Origin: CAZITB01 sp964542055
GTDB lineage: Bacteria > Planctomycetota > Phycisphaerae > Sedimentisphaerales > CAMDDF01
Direction of reading: 5' to 3'
NCBI GenBank assembly: GCA_964542055.1
Contig: CAZITB010000007.1
Location: forward strand, 1 to 44,524
DNA: 44,524 bases
The notes under the pieces were generated by a model that saw nothing but the letters and a program-made list of their open reading frames with translations, was not told where the DNA came from and did not search any database. This document shows, piece after piece, positions 1-8,266 of the stretch. The translations under genes were made by a program, and so were the position numbers. Position 1 is the first letter of the stretch, and the number at the start of each line of letters is the position of its first letter.

Positions 1-1
1 T

Positions 2-1426
2 GATGAGGCCCATTGTGTCAGCATGTGGGGGCATGATTTCAGGCCGGAATATCGCTGGCTGGGAATGCTCAAGGAAGTGCTTGAGGGGGTTACCATCGGA
101 GCATATACTGCCACTGCCACAGAGCAGGTTAGAAGCGATATTGCAGAGCAATTAAAACTAAGCAGCCCAGAGATGCTGGTGGGCTCATTTGACCGGCCTA
201 ATCTTATCTACAAGGTTCAACCACGAAATAATATTATCAAGCAGGTATGCTCTGTCGTTGACCGACATAAAGAAGAGTCCGGTATCATCTACTGCATCAG
301 GCGAAAAGATGTGGACAGCTTATGTATTCAACTGCAAAGCAAAGGCTACAAAGCAGCACCTTATCATGCAGGCATGGAAGATACGGACCGCAAAGAAAAT
401 CAGGATCTGTTCATAAAAGAAAAGGTCGATATTATTGTTGCCACAGTTGCATTCGGGATGGGAATAGATAAATCCAATGTCCGTTATGTAATTCATACAG
501 GCATGCCGAAATCACTTGAACATTATCAGCAGGAAAGCGGACGCGCCGGTCGTGACGGCCTGGAAGCGGAATGCTGTTTATTTTACTCCGGTGGTGATTA
601 TGGAACATGGAAAAGCCTGATGAGCGATATGCCCCCTGAAGCTAAAAAAATAGCTATGACAAAATTAGGGCATATGTACAGTTACTGCACTCAGGGTGTA
701 TGCAGACATAAAGCAATTCTGCGTTATTTTGGTCAGGATATTGAGGCTGATAGCTGTAATGCATGTGATATGTGCCTGGGTGAATTTGATTACATAGACG
801 ATGCACTGATAGTAGCTCAAAAAATATTATCGTGTATTCTCCGTGTAGATCAGCGTTTTGGTGGCGATTATGTTGCTTCCGTATTAATAGGCTCAAAGAA
901 TAGCCGGATTCTGGAAAATAACCATGATAAATTAAGTACATTCGGACTTCTTAGCGATTACTCAAAACATACAGTACGTGATTGGATCGAACAACTTACC
1001 GGCCAGGACTATATTGAAAAATATGGCGAGTACAATACCTTGCGAATTACGGGAAAAGGCCGCGTTGTTTTAAAAGGAGAAGATACCCCTCGTTTACTTA
1101 AACCTGCGGTCAAAAAAGCTAAAGTGTCAAAAGTTGCTTCAGATTCGTGGGAAGGTGTAGATAAAGGATTATTTGAACAATTAAGAAAATTGCGAGCCAA
1201 GATAGCAGGCACAAAGAGGATTCCTGCATATATAGTTTTTGGCGATGCCGCACTTAGAGATATGGCCAGGAAAAAACCTGTATCGCTTGAATCTTTTCTT
1301 GAGGTTAAGGGTGTAGGTGGGAAGAAATATAAAAAATATGGTGAAAGATTCATTGCTGCCATTAAGGATTATTGCATCGATGATTCACTGGATATGGACA
1401 TGGATATGGATACAGATGAAGAATAA
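2..1426 (+). CDS. recQ: ATP-dependent DNA helicase RecQ (5' end outside window)
   Basis: This 3'-5' superfamily 2 DNA helicase acts in recombination and fork repair. The frame is open from base 2 and begins with the Walker B/DEAH box (DEAHCVSMWGHDFRP), so motifs 0 to Ia lie upstream of the window. Helicase motif VI is visible as QQESGRAGRDG. The RQC zinc-binding cysteines follow (CRHKAILRYFGQ, then CNACDMC), then a winged-helix region. A C-terminal HRDC domain is seen at roughly 1150-1370 (LFEQLRKLRA...FLEVKGVGGKKYKKYG). The tail ends in an Asp-Met repeat of no known role. The first in-frame ATG, at 23, is internal and is not a real start. No gene lies close downstream; the next feature is the convergent tmRNA gene. 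Confidence 0.95.
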   Translation, partial: DEAHCVSMWGHDFRPEYRWLGMLKEVLEGVTIGAYTATATEQVRSDIAEQLKLSSPEMLVGSFDRPNLIYKVQPRNNIIKQVCSVVDRHKEESGIIYCIRRKDVDSLCIQLQSKGYKAAPYHAGMEDTDRKENQDLFIKEKVDIIVATVAFGMGIDKSNVRYVIHTGMPKSLEHYQQESGRAGRDGLEAECCLFYSGGDYGTWKSLMSDMPPEAKKIAMTKLGHMYSYCTQGVCRHKAILRYFGQDIEADSCNACDMCLGEFDYIDDALIVAQKILSCILRVDQRFGGDYVASVLIGSKNSRILENNHDKLSTFGLLSDYSKHTVRDWIEQLTGQDYIEKYGEYNTLRITGKGRVVLKGEDTPRLLKPAVKKAKVSKVASDSWEGVDKGLFEQLRKLRAKIAGTKRIPAYIVFGDAALRDMARKKPVSLESFLEVKGVGGKKYKKYGERFIAAIKDYCIDDSLDMDMDMDTDEE

Positions 1427-1439
1427 ATACTTAAAATAG

Positions 1440-1573
1440 TTGGAGCACAAATGAAAACCGCTCCAAAAGTGGGATAATGTTGACCTGAAATAATGCATAA
1501 TTCATGTCCGCAGGAAAGCTGCGTGGTTGCCGCATAAGTTACTCCCATACTCCCGATAAGCTCCCGTGAGCTT
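1440..1573. other. Intergenic stem-loops between recQ and tmRNA
   Basis: Three short perfect hairpins lie in this 210-base gap: TTGGAGC/GCTCCAA (1440-1446 with 1460-1466), CGCAG/CTGCG around a GAAAG loop (1509-1523), and AAGCTC/GAGCTT around CCGT (1558-1573). None is followed by a clear T-run, so they are not convincing intrinsic terminators. They could end the recQ transcript or form part of a structured RNA; the sequence does not decide. Confidence 0.3.
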
Positions 1574-1636
1574 CTTATGGTAATTTACTTAATACATAAG
1601 TCCTTGCCAAGGCTAAAATAAGGAGATATTAAAAAA

Positions 1637-1984
1637 TGGAGGCGGGGGGATTCGAACCCCCGTCCCGAGATACTTCCCGGCAGGCTTCTACATGCTTAGT
1701 TGATTTTTTAAGTTCTCGTCTCATCAGACGCCAATCAACAGGCTTCCGACTCGACCAGTCCGTAAAGTTTCGCTTTCAGGAAACGGACAATCCATCAAGC
1801 TATCCCGCTATTCGACGTTTACACGCAACCCACGGGAAAGGTCACGAGAAACGGGCCGCTATTTAAGCAGCCATTCTGTACTGGCTAGTGCCAATTAAAT
1901 TAAGTTCCGGTTTTTTATCCAGGCCAACCGGGTCCTGGGCATGCCACCTGGCGATCTGACATCCGGTCGATACCAGTCGCCCCC
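1637..1984 (-). ncRNA. ssrA: Transfer-messenger RNA (tmRNA)
   Basis: tmRNA rescues stalled ribosomes and tags the incomplete protein for proteolysis. On the minus strand the RNA starts GGGGGCGACUGGUAUCGACC. It ends with a T-arm (GGGGG-UUCGAAU-CCCCC) and acceptor strand CGCCUCC plus discriminator A. The acceptor strand pairs over 7 bp with the 5' GGGGGCG, including one G-U pair. CCA is not encoded; T6 follows directly, so the CCA-adding enzyme at 17997-19241 would be needed. An H-type pseudoknot PK1 is clear: stem 1 CCAGG (1938-1934) with CCUGG (1923-1919), stem 2 CCGGUU (1931-1926) with AACCGG (1912-1907). The mature RNA is about 348 nt, in the normal range. It is a one-piece gene with no sign of circular permutation. 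Confidence 0.95.
1863..1892 (-). other. tmRNA proteolysis-tag reading frame
   Basis: The frame downstream of PK1 ends in Q-Y-R-M-A-A followed by TAA at 1865-1863. I place the resume codon at GGC (1892-1890) because the five bases before it, UAAUU, match the U-A-x-U-pyrimidine pattern that precedes the E. coli resume codon. The encoded tag would then be (A)GTSQYRMAA, ten residues with the charged alanine. The frame stays open upstream (ELNLI), so a longer tag cannot be excluded. The end is MAA rather than the common LAA. Confidence 0.55.
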
Positions 1985-2009
1985 TATTTAAATTCGAAAG
2001 AACAATTAA

Positions 2010-2038
2010 AATGTAACATATCCATCCCGCTACATCAA
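2010..2038 (-). promoter_or_regulatory. Candidate sigma-70 promoter for tmRNA
   Basis: On the minus strand TTGATG and TACATT are separated by 17 bases. Transcription would start near 2003, about 18 bases before the mature tmRNA 5' end, consistent with a short leader removed by RNase P. Each box matches consensus at four of six positions. Confidence 0.4.
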
Positions 2039-2269
2039 GGGACAAAAAATCAACTTTAATCACTTTTAATACGTTTAATCTGCGAAATCGTTCAAAAACT
2101 TGGATTATTCCTTTTGATTTTACCGAACACTGGCAATAAGCACACTGACGCACAGGCAAGCGTAAATTGGCAGGTAGAGCCGAAAAAGACCGTTATCAGA
2201 AGGCCAAACCATCAATATTAAAGGTTTTTTGCTTTAGAATTTGTTAAAATTATATTAAAATCCTCCGAT

Positions 2270-3154
2270 ATGACCGCAAGGACCAATAATAAAAGGTATC
2301 AAGAATCTAACAGGTTGATGTTATTTACAGAAAACAGCTACCTGGAAAGAACCGCTCGTCCGATTTACGCCATTACATTTCTTGTGCCATTCATTATCCT
2401 TTACGAAATAGGAACTATAGCCTTTAATACAGGCTTAGACCATTCGCAAATTAGGGTGGTTTCTTTTGTCTGGATTCAACAATTATTAAGTTTTATCGGT
2501 TTTACACCCAGAATAGCATGGATTGGCGCTCCACTTGCTGTTCTAATTATTTTGCTTGCAATGCAGATAACTTCAAAAGCCAAATGGAAAATCCATGTAC
2601 CGGATTTGTTTGTCATGGTTGCGGAATGCATAGCTTTGGCAGTACCCCTGATTGTGTTAAGTTTGCTTATGAATCGCCCCTCAATGGATAACCCCATTTA
2701 TTTAAACCAAAATATTTCACCTGCACAGACCGAACAGGTTGACGTTTTTTCTGATCCTCAACCTCAATTTAGATCGGAAACAAATAAAAATCTCATGGGA
2801 ATAATTGTGACCGGAATAGGAGCCGGAATTTATGAAGAACTGGTTTTCAGATTAATCATGATTGGTATTTTCATAATTATCTTTCAGGATATTTTAGGAC
2901 TAAAACCCTCCCATGCCATTATTATTTCTGTGATAGCCAGTTCACTGTTTTTTTCACTGCACCACCATTTCATCTTTTTGGATGGCGAGTTCTCTGTTCC
3001 CGAGAAATTTTCAACGGTAAGTTTTCTTTTCAGGACCCTGGCAGGAATTTACTTTGCTGTACTTTACGCAATAAGAGGATATGGCATAACCGCAGGGACT
3101 CACGCATTTTACGATATTATTATCGCAATTTTAAATTCAATTATATTCAATTGA
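2270..3154 (+). CDS. CPBP family intramembrane metalloprotease
   Basis: This is a multi-pass membrane protein of about 294 residues in the CPBP (Abi, Rce1-like) family, whose members include CAAX-type prenyl proteases. The three family motifs are present in the last third. They are EE..FR in YEELVFRLIM (near residues 189-193), FSLHHH with the His of motif 2 (near 228-232), and GTHAFYD with the motif 3 His (near 277-283). Hydrophobic segments flank each motif. A weak promoter-like pair (TTGCTT at 2229, TATATT at 2251) would leave only a very short leader before ATG 2270. The in-frame ATG at 2318, preceded by CAGG, is an alternative start. The substrate is unknown; some relatives act in bacteriocin immunity. 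Confidence 0.85.
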   Translation: MTARTNNKRYQESNRLMLFTENSYLERTARPIYAITFLVPFIILYEIGTIAFNTGLDHSQIRVVSFVWIQQLLSFIGFTPRIAWIGAPLAVLIILLAMQITSKAKWKIHVPDLFVMVAECIALAVPLIVLSLLMNRPSMDNPIYLNQNISPAQTEQVDVFSDPQPQFRSETNKNLMGIIVTGIGAGIYEELVFRLIMIGIFIIIFQDILGLKPSHAIIISVIASSLFFSLHHHFIFLDGEFSVPEKFSTVSFLFRTLAGIYFAVLYAIRGYGITAGTHAFYDIIIAILNSIIFN

Positions 3155-3263
3155 AACTTTTTTTTAAAAAAATTAATGTTCGTTAAATCTATTTCACATT
3201 AGTATTTGTGTAATCTCCGTCCGATAAGTTTTGAAAACCACGATATCAATACTGATAATGCAC

Positions 3264-3293
3264 TTGAAATGGTACATGGCTTTTATATATAAT
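3264..3293 (+). promoter_or_regulatory. Candidate sigma-70 promoter for the DUF2617-like gene
   Basis: TTGAAA at 3264-3269 and a perfect TATAAT at 3288-3293 are separated by 18 bases. The start codon is 40 bases downstream, giving a leader of about 33 nt that contains the AGAGGAAAG ribosome-binding site. Confidence 0.5.
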
Positions 3294-3333
3294 GAATTAA
3301 GAAATAAATAATTTTGACTTATAGAGGAAAGTC

Positions 3334-3879
3334 ATGAAAGCACCTAAGACAAATCTTATAGTTAATGAGTTGGTTTTTTCGCTTTATCAGAGACCTTTGC
3401 ATCCTGAGCTTTTTGATATTTGCACCAAAAGACACCTTAAAACTGATAAATATGAAGCAACTATATGGGAAACCGGCTGTTCACATGTAATCAGTGTTTA
3501 TGCACAAAATGCCTGCCTGACCGAATTGATAGCTCCACCGGCGCAGATGCTTCCCAAGCGTGGACTGATTGAAAGGTTTAATTTCCGCGGTCAAAGAAAT
3601 CACAAATGCACCCTGACCAGGGGCTTAAGCTTTATGACGGACTTTCAGGTAGAGAAAATGAGTCCCAATCTTTACAGGCAAAGCCATAGTGACCTTGAGC
3701 GTTTTGCACGTAATAGAGGGATTTTTACTCAATTTGATAATGAAACTACTGAAGGTTTGAAACCATTTAGTTATCTTGATTTCGAAGCCCGCCGGGATGA
3801 ACTTCATATTCATGCTTTCCATGCTTTCCCGGATCAGGTTACGATAATAAAAACTCAGTCCCTTTTCGATTTTCGCTAA
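3334..3879 (+). CDS. DUF2617-like protein
   Basis: This is a soluble protein of 181 residues without signal peptide or membrane segment. The N-terminal part, with a LYQRPLHPELFD motif near residues 17-28, resembles the DUF2617 family of planctomycetes and actinobacteria, for which no function is established. The length fits that family. The start is well supported by AGAGGAAAG seven bases upstream and by a TATAAT promoter further upstream. The gene stands alone and ends at a strong terminator shared with the convergent gene. I assign the family by remembered resemblance, so the call is moderate; the protein is otherwise unrecognised. Confidence 0.65.
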   Translation: MKAPKTNLIVNELVFSLYQRPLHPELFDICTKRHLKTDKYEATIWETGCSHVISVYAQNACLTELIAPPAQMLPKRGLIERFNFRGQRNHKCTLTRGLSFMTDFQVEKMSPNLYRQSHSDLERFARNRGIFTQFDNETTEGLKPFSYLDFEARRDELHIHAFHAFPDQVTIIKTQSLFDFR

Positions 3880-3910
3880 AAAGATTCAGACTCCTTTTAG
3901 TGTACTGGAT

Positions 3911-3943
3911 AAAAAAGGCTTGTGATCTCACAAGCCTTTTTTT
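3911..3943. terminator. Bidirectional intrinsic terminator
   Basis: GGCTTGTGA (3917-3925) pairs with TCACAAGCC (3928-3936). It is flanked by A6 on the left and T7 on the right, so it can end both the plus-strand DUF2617-like gene and the convergent minus-strand gene. Confidence 0.85.
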
Positions 3944-3987
3944 GTTATAGCAAACCTTTGAAATAGCAACGTACAGATTGACTTGAA

Positions 3988-4983
3988 TTATTTTTGAGCT
4001 AAACTTTTTAAAACTTCAATTTTAGCCTGTATCTCGACTGCCATTCTGCTGTTAGGAAATTCTCGCATAATTTCTTCGCCTGTGGAAACTGCTTCAGGCC
4101 AATTTTTATCGGCGATAGCAATTGAGAATTTCACCCCTAAATTATGAAGTTTTGTTCTAAATGCATCTTTGGCAGATTCCTGTAACGCTAATCCTTCACT
4201 GGGTGTAAGGTATAGATCAAGTTCCTTGAGAATTGTTAAACTCCTATCAGTTTCCTGCCTTTTTACCGACTCATCCCATTGAGCCAGAAGTTCTTTTTTG
4301 CGGGTATCTTTGCGCTCCATCAAAACGTTGGGCATATTCTGTGCTTTTTCAGAATCAGGAAATGCCTTTATCAAACGATCGATTTGTTCAGAAGCCTTTG
4401 TCCATTGGTAACTTGCCATTAAATTTTCTATATAGTCAATTACCTGCTTGGCTCGTTCTTCTTGATTGAGATTTTTATAATTATCGGCTTTCTGTTTAAG
4501 CTGATCAGCCAGCTGTTTATATTCCTGGCGTTTAGAAATGCTGTCAATCAAGGTATAGGTCAACTCAAATTCATTTTTATGGAGTTTTTCAAGGACAGTT
4601 TCTCTCAAACCTTCCCAGTCTGCATCACGATAAGCAATTTGTTTTGCGGTCTCGCTCAATCTTACGCCTCGGTCTATTTGTTTGAGAACCTTCTGCTGGT
4701 CAGCCAGTACTTTGCTTACCTTTACAAGCTGATCCGTATTTTCTCGAAACATTTTGCATAGTTCATATCCTAAAACCAGAACCGCAAAAGCGAAAATTAT
4801 CGCACAAGTCAGAAATAGAGCCTGGCTTAAAAGAATAAGTGCGTTTGATAACCAAACCAGGCTCTCGAATAAGCCCAACATTCTGGCAATCAATCCGATA
4901 AAAATGCCTGAAATAAATACAATCAGCAAGACCCATTGCCACTTGATTCGCCACCAGAATTGCCTGTCGTTAATAAAGTCCAT
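3988..4983 (-). CDS. Membrane-anchored helical-repeat/coiled-coil protein, unrecognised
   Basis: I do not recognise a named family for this 331-residue protein. Two hydrophobic segments near the N-terminus (about residues 14-36 and 42-74) would anchor it in the inner membrane. The rest is charged and almost wholly helical. Repeated helix pairs of the kind WTKASEQIDRLIKAFPDS and WPEAVSTGEEIMREFPNS look like degenerate TPR units, suggesting a protein-protein scaffold on one side of the membrane. The gene is alone, ends at a shared terminator, and its upstream region leads into an assembly gap about 150 bases away, so promoter and neighbours cannot be judged. TPR-like is an inference from spacing, not a motif match. 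Confidence 0.7.
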   Translation of the reverse strand: MDFINDRQFWWRIKWQWVLLIVFISGIFIGLIARMLGLFESLVWLSNALILLSQALFLTCAIIFAFAVLVLGYELCKMFRENTDQLVKVSKVLADQQKVLKQIDRGVRLSETAKQIAYRDADWEGLRETVLEKLHKNEFELTYTLIDSISKRQEYKQLADQLKQKADNYKNLNQEERAKQVIDYIENLMASYQWTKASEQIDRLIKAFPDSEKAQNMPNVLMERKDTRKKELLAQWDESVKRQETDRSLTILKELDLYLTPSEGLALQESAKDAFRTKLHNLGVKFSIAIADKNWPEAVSTGEEIMREFPNSRMAVEIQAKIEVLKSLAQK

Positions 4984-5135
4984 TTCGATGCCCTTAAAAA
5001 TCCTAAAAAATTTATACTTACATGATAATTTTTTGTGATAAAAAAGTCAATTTATAAACAAATAAAAGCAAATTTTAACTCATAATAAAGTGTTTTTTAA
5101 GGTTGTTACTCTAAACCCTTCAATTTTTCGCCTAT

Positions 5136-5145
5136 NNNNNNNNNN
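5136..5145. other. Assembly gap (ten Ns)
   Basis: Ten undetermined bases interrupt the intergenic region between two divergent genes. The number may be a placeholder rather than a measured length, so sequence of unknown size may be missing here. Confidence 0.95.
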
Positions 5146-5202
5146 AATAAACGTTGTCCCATCAGGGGAAAGGGTAAATTGGTTTAATTACGAGGTGATG
5201 GA

Positions 5203-5460
5203 ATGGATGAAAATTATTTTGAAAACAAGCTTGATGAGTTAGTTAAGGAAATTGGAACTATGCCGCCGAGACAAAAGGAAAAGCTTGAAAACTTAGCTAA
5301 ACAGACCAATTTGTACCACAAAAAGCTGAAAAAAAGTGTAGATAATCTTCAGGAATCTCTTGATTATCTCAGGGTTAGTATAAAATATTTGCTTTTTGAT
5401 CTGGAAGCTACAAAGCGGGAAAACAGCTATTTGAAAAAGCTTTTAGAAGAGAATTCTTAG
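5203..5460 (+). CDS. Small coiled-coil protein, unrecognised
   Basis: This is a soluble 85-residue protein, rich in Lys, Glu and Leu and predicted to be nearly all helix. The C-terminal half (about residues 35-85) has heptad-like Leu spacing (ESLDYLRVSIKYLL, then ENSYLKKLL) typical of a dimerising coiled coil. A GAGGTGATGGAATG start region gives a credible ribosome-binding site, and a strong terminator follows only 20 bases after the stop, so the gene is a compact single unit. I see no DNA-binding or enzymatic motif. It precedes clpC but is separated from it by a terminator and the clpC promoter, so joint function is not implied. Confidence 0.75.
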   Translation: MDENYFENKLDELVKEIGTMPPRQKEKLENLAKQTNLYHKKLKKSVDNLQESLDYLRVSIKYLLFDLEATKRENSYLKKLLEENS

Positions 5461-5480
5461 GATTATCATTGCTTAGTTAA

Positions 5481-5510
5481 AAGGCATTCTTTTCAGAATG
5501 CCTTTTTTTT
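5481..5510 (+). terminator. Intrinsic terminator after the small coiled-coil gene
   Basis: AAGGCATTCT (5481-5490) and AGAATGCCTT (5495-5504) form a perfect 10-bp stem with a TTTC loop, followed by a T-run. Confidence 0.9.
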
Positions 5511-5607
5511 GTACAATCTATGCTTTTTTCATCAATTACCCAAAGTTTAAGTGAAAAAACGTCGATAAACTGAGGTCTGGCCATTTATTTGGCTCAAATG
5601 AACTCAA

Positions 5608-5637
5608 TTAGGTGGATAGAGTATATTTAGGTGTATA
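5608..5637. repeat. Direct repeat upstream of the clpC promoter
   Basis: TTAGGTGGATA (5608-5618) and TTAGGTGTATA (5627-5637) differ at one base. They are spaced 19 bases start to start, close to two helical turns, and lie just upstream of the clpC -35 box. The sequence does not match the CtsR heptamer. It may be a regulator site, or chance in AT-rich DNA. Confidence 0.35.
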
Positions 5638-5652
5638 TAATGAAGTCTGAAT

Positions 5653-5681
5653 TTGACAACATCTCAAATGGTGTTTAGAAT
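5653..5681 (+). promoter_or_regulatory. Sigma-70 promoter for clpC
   Basis: A perfect -35 box TTGACA (5653-5658) and a -10 box TAGAAT (5676-5681) are separated by exactly 17 bases. Transcription would start near 5688, giving a leader of about 28 nt before the clpC ATG. Confidence 0.75.
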
Positions 5682-5715
5682 TGAATATAAATGATAATGC
5701 GAATTGAGGTTTACT

Positions 5716-8226
5716 ATGTTTGAACGTTTTACAGATCGCGCAAGGAAAGTTATGGCTCTGGCTAACCAGGAGGCTCAGAGATTTAACCATGAATATATAG
5801 GTACCGAACACATTCTTTTGGGTTTGGTCAAAGAAGGAAGCGGTGTAGCAGCTAATGTTCTCAAAAATCTGGATGTTGATATCAAAAAGCTTCGTCTTGA
5901 GGTAGAGAAACTTGTAAAAAGTGGACCCGACATGGTTACAATGGGCAAGCTTCCTCAGACACCAAGAGCGAAAAAAGTAATCGAATTTGCTATTGAAGAA
6001 GCACGTTCTTTAAATCACAATTATGTTGGAACTGAACATATTTTGCTTGGATTGCTTAGAGAAACCGAAGGTGTGGCGGCTCAGGTACTTATGAATCTTG
6101 GTTTAAAACTGGAAAATGTAAGGCAGGAAGTTTTAAACCTTCTTGGTGCAGGAGTTGATAACAGTTTCAATCAAATGAATGATGTTCAGCCACCGCTATC
6201 AGCTTCTCAGCCGAAAGGTAAAAGTAAAACTCCAGCATTGGATAGTTTCGGCCGTGATTTAACAGAGTTGGCTGTTCAAGACGAACTTGACCCTGTTATT
6301 GGAAGAGCAGATGAAATCGAAAGATTGATTCAAATCCTTTGTCGAAGAACAAAAAATAACCCTGTATTGATCGGGGAGGCAGGTGTCGGTAAGACCGCTA
6401 TAGTCGAAGGTCTTGCACAGCAGATCATAAATAAACAGGTTCCAGAAATATTAAAAGAAAGACGGCTTGTTGTCCTTGACCTTGCGATGATGGTTGCAGG
6501 CACAAAGTACAGAGGGCAATTTGAAGAGAGGATCAAAGCTGTGATTAATGAGGTTAAACGTGCGGGAAATGTTATTCTGTTCATCGATGAGCTTCATACG
6601 CTTGTTGGTGCAGGCGGTGCAGAAGGCGCAATCGATGCATCGAATGTTCTAAAGCCCGCATTGGCGAGAGGCGAAGTACAGTGTATCGGTGCAACAACTA
6701 TGGACGAGTACAGGAAATATATTGAAAAGGATGCAGCTCTTGAACGTCGTTTCCAGACCATTGTGGTTGAGCCGCCGTCAAAGGATGAGGCTTTTGAAAT
6801 ACTGCGTGGTTTGAGCGATAGATATGAAGATCACCATAAAGTTAAATTTTCCAATGAAGCCCTGTTCCAGGCAGTTGAACTGTCAAGCAGATATATAACA
6901 GGCAGATGTTTACCTGATAAAGCTATCGATGTAATCGACGAAGCCGGTGCCAGAGTAAGGCTTAAAAATCTGGTTCAACCTCCGGATCTAAATGAAATAG
7001 AAGAACAGATCGAACAGCTTCAAAAAGACAAAGACGAAGCAGTAAGAGCAGCTGATTATGAAACTGCCGCTTCTTTGCGCGATCAGGCACAACAACTGCT
7101 TGATAAGAAAAATGAAATGCAAAAGAAATGGTATGAAGAAAATAAAGAGGCAGCAGGGAAAGTTGATACTGAAATAATTGCCGAAGTCGTAAGTAAAATG
7201 ACCGGTGTGCCCTTGACCAGGATCGAGAAGAAAGAAGCACAAAGACTTCTTGAACTTGAGTCTGAGCTTCACCAGCGAGTTATCTCTCAGGATGAAGCGA
7301 TCACAGCTATCGCTAAGTCTGTCAGGAGAAGCCGAAGCGGACTTAAAGATCCAAATAGACCGATGGGAAGTTTTGTATTTATCGGCCCAAGTGGTGTTGG
7401 TAAGACTTTGCTGGCCAAATCACTTGCTGAATTTATGTTCGGTGACGAAGACGCACTTATTCAAATCGATATGAGTGAGTACATGGAAAAACATAATGTC
7501 AGCAGGCTTGTAGGTGCTCCTCCAGGATATGTTGGATATGAAGAAGGCGGCCAGCTTACCGAAAGGATAAGAAGAAGACCGTATTCAGTTCTTCTGTTAG
7601 ATGAAATCGAGAAAGCTCATTCTGATGTTTACAATATGCTCTTACAGATAATGGAAGAAGGGCGGCTTACGGATAGTTTTGGAAGGCACGTTGATTTCAG
7701 GAATGTGATTCTGATAATGACCAGTAACATTGGCGCTGATCTGATCAAAAACCAGTCTGGATTCGGTTTCGGTAAAAAGACAGCCGAGGCTAACTACGAA
7801 AAAATGAAAGAACTGCTCAACAAAGAAGTTGAAAGGTTCTTCAGGCCGGAATTTTTGAACAGGCTTGATGATACCATCGTGTTCCATCCGCTAACCAAAG
7901 GCGATTTGACTCATATTGTGGAACTCGAACTTAATAAAGTATTCAAACGTCTCACTGAACATGGTGTAGAGCTTGAGTTCACTGGTGCAGCTAAAGAGTT
8001 TTTGATCGAAAAAGGATACAGCTCTGAATATGGTGCCAGGCCTTTGAGAAGAGCAATAGAACACTATGTTGAAGACCCTCTTAGCGAATCGTTGCTTAGA
8101 GGAGAGTTCAATAGGAAAAAACTCATTAAGATTGATGTTAAAGATGAGGAACACTTGAAGTTTGAGACGATTGAGCTTGAAGAGAAAACCTCCGATAATA
8201 AAAAAAATAAAGAAACGGTAAAATAA
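5716..8226 (+). CDS. clpC: ATP-dependent Clp protease ATP-binding subunit ClpC
   Basis: This Hsp100 unfoldase feeds substrates to ClpP. The order is a double Clp N-domain (about residues 1-145), AAA+ D1 with Walker A GEAGVGKTA near 220-228, a middle region with a UVR-type motif (DYETAASLRDQA) near 445, and AAA+ D2 with Walker A GPSGVGKTL near 557-565. The short middle region and UVR motif separate ClpC from ClpB. I place the start at ATG 5716 (MFERFTDRA, the usual ClpC N-terminus) with GAGG seven bases upstream; a TTG at 5704 is in frame but would overlap this ribosome-binding site. The protein is 836 residues, normal for the family. No mcsA/mcsB/ctsR genes are adjacent. Confidence 0.95.
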   Translation: MFERFTDRARKVMALANQEAQRFNHEYIGTEHILLGLVKEGSGVAANVLKNLDVDIKKLRLEVEKLVKSGPDMVTMGKLPQTPRAKKVIEFAIEEARSLNHNYVGTEHILLGLLRETEGVAAQVLMNLGLKLENVRQEVLNLLGAGVDNSFNQMNDVQPPLSASQPKGKSKTPALDSFGRDLTELAVQDELDPVIGRADEIERLIQILCRRTKNNPVLIGEAGVGKTAIVEGLAQQIINKQVPEILKERRLVVLDLAMMVAGTKYRGQFEERIKAVINEVKRAGNVILFIDELHTLVGAGGAEGAIDASNVLKPALARGEVQCIGATTMDEYRKYIEKDAALERRFQTIVVEPPSKDEAFEILRGLSDRYEDHHKVKFSNEALFQAVELSSRYITGRCLPDKAIDVIDEAGARVRLKNLVQPPDLNEIEEQIEQLQKDKDEAVRAADYETAASLRDQAQQLLDKKNEMQKKWYEENKEAAGKVDTEIIAEVVSKMTGVPLTRIEKKEAQRLLELESELHQRVISQDEAITAIAKSVRRSRSGLKDPNRPMGSFVFIGPSGVGKTLLAKSLAEFMFGDEDALIQIDMSEYMEKHNVSRLVGAPPGYVGYEEGGQLTERIRRRPYSVLLLDEIEKAHSDVYNMLLQIMEEGRLTDSFGRHVDFRNVILIMTSNIGADLIKNQSGFGFGKKTAEANYEKMKELLNKEVERFFRPEFLNRLDDTIVFHPLTKGDLTHIVELELNKVFKRLTEHGVELEFTGAAKEFLIEKGYSSEYGARPLRRAIEHYVEDPLSESLLRGEFNRKKLIKIDVKDEEHLKFETIELEEKTSDNKKNKETVK

Positions 8227-8234
8227 GGAATTTT

Positions 8235-8266
8235 AAAAGCGGCTTAATGTTAAGCCGCTTTTTTTA
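8235..8266. terminator. Bidirectional intrinsic terminator
   Basis: AAAAGCGGCTTAA (8235-8247) pairs with TTAAGCCGCTTTT (8250-8262) around a minimal centre, followed by T-rich sequence. It sits between the convergent ends of clpC and the pilin-like gene and can serve both. Confidence 0.85.

Noticed and set aside
1636..1866. 76-codon open frame on the plus strand (starts MEAGGFEPPS)
   Set aside because: It is the antisense of the tmRNA 3' tRNA-like domain; this false protein is a well-known artefact of tRNA/tmRNA genes.
1863..2159. 98-codon open frame on the minus strand
   Set aside because: It runs through the tmRNA 5' half. Only its last codons are translated, as the tag.
5704..5715. TTG start for clpC
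   Set aside because: It would place the start on top of the GAGG ribosome-binding site; ATG 5716 gives the normal ClpC N-terminus.
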